A model generated the notes under the pieces. The model was not told the DNA's origin. It saw only the letters and a list, made by a program, of their open reading frames with translations, and did no database searches. A stretch of 64,000 nucleotides of DNA, from NCBI GenBank assembly GCA_965223835.1, contig CBDCXQ010000001.1:3534001-3598000 (forward strand). Direction: 5' to 3'. Source of the stretch: CAVYXZ01 sp965223835. GTDB lineage: Bacteria > Chloroflexota > Anaerolineae > Aggregatilineales > Phototrophicaceae. A program made the translations under genes and the position numbers. Below, piece by piece: positions 60,560 through 64,000 of this stretch; positions within the stretch are counted from its first letter, which is position 1; each line of letters begins with the position of its first letter.

Positions 60560-60922
60560 TTATTGGAATTTGATGAGAGTCAAATTAAGCGTTCCGAGTC
60601 GTAGATCATCACCCTCGTGCAAAGGGTAGGGCCTGTTCGGTGCCAAACGTTCCTGATTAATAAATGTACCATTGACCGAGGCCAGATCCACGATATGTAC
60701 AGCATCGCGATAGGCAACCAGCGCTGCATGACGCCGGGAGACCCCTTTGTCAAGGGCTGCAAACGCTGCCAGATCAATGTCTGGCTCATAGGCACTCTTT
60801 TCGTCCGAACGGCCCAGAATATAGCCTTCAGCACCTGGGCTTGCGAACTGATGAATAACATCACCGGTTTTGCCCAGCCGTAACTCAAAACGCTCATTTA
60901 AAGCGAGTTTATATTTTGCCAT
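60560..60922 (-). CDS. FHA-domain protein
   Basis: A 120-residue stand-alone forkhead-associated domain that binds phosphothreonine peptides. Key positions are GYILGRSD (the binding Arg), VSRRHA and ASVNGTFIN. It implies Ser/Thr kinase signalling, though no kinase is in the window. ATG 60922 begins MAKYKLALNERF; a start at 60946 is possible. A short N-terminal extension of unknown role precedes the FHA fold. Confidence 0.88.
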   Translation of the reverse strand: MAKYKLALNERFELRLGKTGDVIHQFASPGAEGYILGRSDEKSAYEPDIDLAAFAALDKGVSRRHAALVAYRDAVHIVDLASVNGTFINQERLAPNRPYPLHEGDDLRLGTLNLTLIKFQ

Positions 60923-61112
60923 ATCACTATTTTTACATAAAACCATCTAAAAAAACATAGTCAGACCAGCACAATCTCATTTGGCTTTCACAAGTTACTC
61001 ATGATTCGTTCTACACAATAACGATCTTATTCGGGAATTATTCAAAGTTTGATTACTGTTGGTCGCCCATTTGTACATACAATGAAGTTGAGGAAACAAC
61101 TATGGGATATAA

Positions 61113-61394
61113 ATGATGCTCGAAGAATTCATCTCACTCGCACCCTATTTTCGCAATGGCCTGCTCTATTTCCCAGAAAAGACGGTCTGCGCACTCGTGG
61201 AAGTCGGTTTAGACTCGCAGACCGGTTACATGGCGCAGCGTGGTCTGTCATTGGGTGATCGCATCAGCCTGGACGAACTGAGCAAAGCAATCGACGCGCT
61301 GTTACTCCAGATTGAGCCTGACAGTCCATTCTTTGCTGCGCTGACATCAGAAGACGCCTACTTCATCTTGACCGGCAAGCCCATCAGCGCTTAG
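61113..61394 (+). CDS. Small protein of unknown function
   Basis: A 93-residue soluble, mildly acidic protein, not recognised. Predicted mostly helical, with one Cys and no membrane segment. The frame is supported by its size and by tight packing with the next gene (4-base 3' overlap). Starts ATG 61113 and 61116 are adjacent; a ribosome site is not obvious. Confidence 0.5.
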   Translation: MMLEEFISLAPYFRNGLLYFPEKTVCALVEVGLDSQTGYMAQRGLSLGDRISLDELSKAIDALLLQIEPDSPFFAALTSEDAYFILTGKPISA

Positions 61395-61924
61395 CGCCCA
61401 TGACGACGATCGAAGCGCGATTGAAACGACTCACTGGGCTGCCAGTGGGCTGCATCGGGGTGATCCGCCGGGGCCAGACTTAATAGCACGTGCTGCTGAG
61501 CATCCTTTAAATAATACGTCAGGTAGGCGCGGTTGGCATTGAGGGGCAAGCGGGGTGCAAGTCTTTTGGCAAAGCGGACGGGTTGACCGCTAGCGGTATA
61601 CAAAATAACAGGTCGCCAGAAAAATATCCGGGGTATAGGGTTATCACCAGCGTAGAGGGTATCAAAATGGACCGGTGCCCGCGCATAACATTGTGCCCGA
61701 AATACCAGTGGCACGATCACGACCAGAATGAACACGACCGCAACAATCCACAAGCCACGGACGGTCACTGCCATAATCCTCGGTCCCAGAATCATAATCG
61801 CCGGAGCCAGTAATAATAGCAACGTTACTAACGGCTCGGTGACCATATCTTTCCACTGGTCCGATGTGAGTTTGCCATGTCGATTAACTCCCAGTCGTGT
61901 ACGCATACCTGCGGGCAAATTCAC
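61391..61924 (-). CDS. Membrane protein of unknown function with two N-terminal helices
   Basis: A 177-residue protein, not recognised. Two hydrophobic helices lie close together (residues ~30-72, LVTLLLLLAPAIMILGP and GLWIVAVVFILVVIVPLVF), followed by a ~105-residue cytoplasmic or exported domain rich in beta strands. The arrangement recalls bacterial PH-like membrane proteins but without a clear match. It starts 5 bases after the stop of the DMT transporter gene, so probably cotranscribed. Confidence 0.6.
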   Translation of the reverse strand: MNLPAGMRTRLGVNRHGKLTSDQWKDMVTEPLVTLLLLLAPAIMILGPRIMAVTVRGLWIVAVVFILVVIVPLVFRAQCYARAPVHFDTLYAGDNPIPRIFFWRPVILYTASGQPVRFAKRLAPRLPLNANRAYLTYYLKDAQQHVLLSLAPADHPDAAHWQPSESFQSRFDRRHGR

Positions 61925-61929
61925 GATAT

Positions 61930-62808
61930 TTAGTCTCCCACCGCCGCCGCCACTGCTGGTTTACGCCAGGACACCTGTAACATGAGTACACTCACAATAA
62001 TTAAGCCACCACCCAGCAACTGAATTCCTTCAAGCGTCTCACCTAACAGTATTGCGGCAAAAAACAGCGTACCAATCGGTTCCACCGTACTCAAAATCGC
62101 CGCCCGCGACGAGCCGAGACGTTGAATGCCCAACATAAACATGAAAATTGGCATCACCGTACTGAACGCAGCCAACCCCAATAATAGAATCCAGGTATTC
62201 AAGTCGGAAGGAATCATAAGGTGACGCGTGGGCAGTAATGCCCAGAAAACGAAACAAGCGCCCGAAATGGCCCAGGCACTGGCCCACCGCATGGCATTAT
62301 GCCCCTGTAGCAACCGGTTGTTAAAGATAAAATATACTGCAACCAACAGCGCATTCAGAAAGGCCCATACCACGCCACGCCAGGCACTATCACTCAAGCC
62401 AACACCAAAGTCCGGCACGGTTAAGGCAACGCCAATCAGGGTGAGAGCTAATGCTAACCAGCTGTGCAATGCCAGGCGCTCACCCAGCACCAGATTTATT
62501 AGCGCGACCATCGCCGGGTAGCTATAGAATAGCAATACATAGGTACTTGCTGGCAAGTCTTCCAAACCCCAAAATGCTGTCAAAGCGGCCCCGGCCAGCA
62601 GAATTCCCAATCCTAACAAACCTCGCCGGGGCAACGGCTTATCCGGCAAAGGCGTACCCAGAGCCACCAGTAGCAGCCACATAAATGGCATCGCAAAGGT
62701 AAAGCGCCAGGTCGCAATATCCAACGGACTCAACCCGCTGGGTTGGATAAGTTTCACCCAGATGGGCAATAGGGCATACCCTAACACGCCAATAAGAACA
62801 AAAACCAT
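61930..62808 (-). CDS. EamA/DMT-superfamily metabolite transporter
   Basis: A 292-residue permease with ten hydrophobic segments in two EamA repeats (about residues 1-135 and 145-280). The second repeat ends with the typical SSRAAILSTVEPIGTLFFAAILLGE. It exports or exchanges a small metabolite; substrate unknown. ATG 62808 has AGGA upstream. Confidence 0.88.
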   Translation of the reverse strand: MVFVLIGVLGYALLPIWVKLIQPSGLSPLDIATWRFTFAMPFMWLLLVALGTPLPDKPLPRRGLLGLGILLAGAALTAFWGLEDLPASTYVLLFYSYPAMVALINLVLGERLALHSWLALALTLIGVALTVPDFGVGLSDSAWRGVVWAFLNALLVAVYFIFNNRLLQGHNAMRWASAWAISGACFVFWALLPTRHLMIPSDLNTWILLLGLAAFSTVMPIFMFMLGIQRLGSSRAAILSTVEPIGTLFFAAILLGETLEGIQLLGGGLIIVSVLMLQVSWRKPAVAAAVGD

Positions 62809-62875
62809 GTTAATCCTGTAAACTTCGACCACCTTAGTCGATTATAACAGTTGAAATTTTCGGCGCGTATCCCCA

Positions 62876-62912
62876 GGCAAAATAAAAAGGGCACGGCAAT
62901 GTACCGTACCCT
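62876..62912 (-). terminator. Rho-independent terminator after nuoN
   Basis: On the minus strand AGGGTACGG, loop TACATTG, CCGTGCCCT form a 9-bp stem with one G-T pair, followed by TTTTATTTTG. It starts 24 bases after the nuoN stop and marks the end of the nuo operon. Confidence 0.88.
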
Positions 62913-62936
62913 TCGTATTCAACTTCAAATAAGGAA

Positions 62937-64000
62937 TCAGGGTGCTTGCGAGAGCGCAATCGCTACCGGTTCAACCAGATTGGTCATCAGGAATGGGAAC
63001 ACACCCAGCACCAGAGTCCCGGCAAAGCTGACATAAATCGCCCAGTCAAGGTATTGCGATGTGCCCGGCGCCGGATCACCCTCACCCTCACTCAGGAACA
63101 TGCGCACGATGATACCCACATAATAAAACGCGCTCACCACACTGGTGAGAACACCGATAATCGCCAACCAGACCAAGCCAGATTCGATTGTAACCTGGAA
63201 AACCAGCCACTTCCCCATAAAGCCGGAAGTCAGCGGGATACCGGTCAGGCTGAGCATGAATACCGCCATAATCGCGGCCATCACCGGCTTGCTGCGGGCC
63301 AGACCGACAAAGTGTACCAGATCAGTTCCACTGGCATCATCGCGTTCTAGCGCCATCGCCACCGCGAATGCGCCCAGATTGGTGAACATATAGGCCAGCA
63401 GGTAAATCAACGCCCCCTGCGCTGCTTGATCGCCCAGACCCGCTGTTCCCGCAGCCGCGACCGCCATCATAATATAGCCCGCATGGGCAATCGACGAATA
63501 GGCCAGCAGGCGTTTGATATTGGATTGCGCGATAGCAACCACATTGCCCAGGATGAGCGTTGCCGCTGCAATCAATGCAACCACCAATTGCCAGGCAGTG
63601 CCACTGGCATCCCCAATCACCACGGTAGGCAAAGCCACAATCATAATCCGCAACAACGCGGCAAAACCACCGATCTTTGCCCCCACGCTCATAAACGCCG
63701 TAACCGGGGTCGGCGCGCCGTCATAGACATCCGGCGTCCACATGTGGAACGGCACGGCTGCAACCTTGAACCCCAGACCGACCAGCACCAGCGCAGAGCC
63801 AACCAACAACAAGGTCTGCGAAGAATTGAGTATGACCGTACCGCTGACTGCTTCGAGAATAGCTGGCAAACTGGTGGTCCCGGTTGCGCCATAGATAAGC
63901 GCGGCACCGTAGACAAAGAACGCGCTGGCAAATGCCCCCAGCACCAGATACTTCATGCCACTTTCTTCTGACTTAGGATCGGACAGACGGAACGCTGCCA
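62937..64000 (-). CDS. nuoN: NADH-quinone oxidoreductase subunit N, 5' truncated by window edge
   Basis: A proton-pumping membrane subunit of complex I. About 354 residues are visible; the frame stays open through base 64000 (the peptide before MKYLVLGAFASAF reads SDPKSEESG). The antiporter-like core is clear: IYGATGTT, VPFHMWTPDVYDGAPTPVTAFM, LLAYSSIAHAGYIMM and the C-terminal TGIPLTSGFMGKW. It is the last gene of a probable nuo operon, with a terminator just downstream. Confidence 0.95.
   Translation of the reverse strand, partial: AAFRLSDPKSEESGMKYLVLGAFASAFFVYGAALIYGATGTTSLPAILEAVSGTVILNSSQTLLLVGSALVLVGLGFKVAAVPFHMWTPDVYDGAPTPVTAFMSVGAKIGGFAALLRIMIVALPTVVIGDASGTAWQLVVALIAAATLILGNVVAIAQSNIKRLLAYSSIAHAGYIMMAVAAAGTAGLGDQAAQGALIYLLAYMFTNLGAFAVAMALERDDASGTDLVHFVGLARSKPVMAAIMAVFMLSLTGIPLTSGFMGKWLVFQVTIESGLVWLAIIGVLTSVVSAFYYVGIIVRMFLSEGEGDPAPGTSQYLDWAIYVSFAGTLVLGVFPFLMTNLVEPVAIALSQAP

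Noticed and set aside
63426..63971. 181-residue plus-strand ORF opposite nuoN
   Set aside because: Basic, His/Gln/Arg-rich antisense shadow with no signal.
1..64000. CRISPR array or restriction/defence island
   Set aside because: No regularly spaced ~30-bp repeats, Cas proteins or restriction-modification genes were seen; the only nuclease-like genes are an isolated Uma2 protein and the ParB-like protein.

Overview
This is 64 kb of a bacterial chromosome with about 53% GC by eye and densely packed genes, mostly in short operons. The gene set mixes an H+-linked NADH dehydrogenase subunit (NuoN), EtfBA, acyl-CoA dehydrogenase, citrate synthase, ComEA, Mfd, a one-piece tmRNA and many two-to-five-gene clusters with start/stop overlaps. 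Its protein style suggests an uncultured Chloroflexota (Anaerolineae-like) organism. That assignment is inference from family flavour only; no rRNA is present.

Layout. 1-4.1 kb: end of a cation/proton antiporter, gamma-carbonic anhydrase, RluD-type pseudouridine synthase, enolase-superfamily dehydratase. 4.2-9.1 kb: secreted serine protease, a nitrilase-fold protein lacking its catalytic Cys, a kinase-like phosphotransferase, an AhpD-like gene with an in-frame UGA and a SECIS-like hairpin (probable selenoprotein), DUF3052. 9.1-17.6 kb: ComEA, orphan sugar-type ABC ATPase, threonine aldolase, a twice-frameshifted metallo-hydrolase, tyrosine recombinase, rhomboid, HEAT-repeat protein, sigma-region-4-like regulator. 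17.7-23.8 kb: citrate synthase, and divergent from it a cysteine/sulfur-carrier operon: Cys-rich leader peptide with a complete trp-type attenuator, JAMM peptidase, rhodanese, tRNA-Cys(GCA), a sulfur-carrier protein ending GGC, GNAT, DUF4395, thioredoxin-like protein, MoeZ-type E1 plus rhodanese. 23.9-33.7 kb: small enzymes, acyl-CoA dehydrogenase, two GDSL paralogues, pentapeptide protein, EtfBA, receiver-domain protein, tmRNA. 33.7-38.9 kb: lipoprotein, an IS1634-type insertion sequence splitting a small STAS-like gene with a 5-bp target duplication, ParB-like protein, two cytoplasmic trypsin-like proteases. 39-52.5 kb: SDR, PhyH, a lipoyl-like membrane protein lacking the lysine, nucleoside hydrolase, membrane zinc peptidase, nucleotidyltransferase, Pth fused to TPRs, methyltransferase, beta-lactamase-fold hydrolase, ABC exporter, oxidoreductase, WG/WD-like repeat protein. 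52.8-64 kb: Mfd, an MBOAT/SGNH acylation pair, YbaK-like deacylase, macrodomain, MarR, FHA, DMT transporter, NuoN (cut by the window end).

The most notable systems are (1) the cysteine operon at 19.1-23.8 kb, whose leader has four mutually exclusive pairing regions with Cys codons exactly where stalling would favour antitermination, and whose genes form a sulfur relay resembling the CysO/Mec/MoeZ route; and (2) the probable selenoprotein at 8.06-8.66 kb, with Sec replacing the second Cys of a CxxC peroxidase motif.
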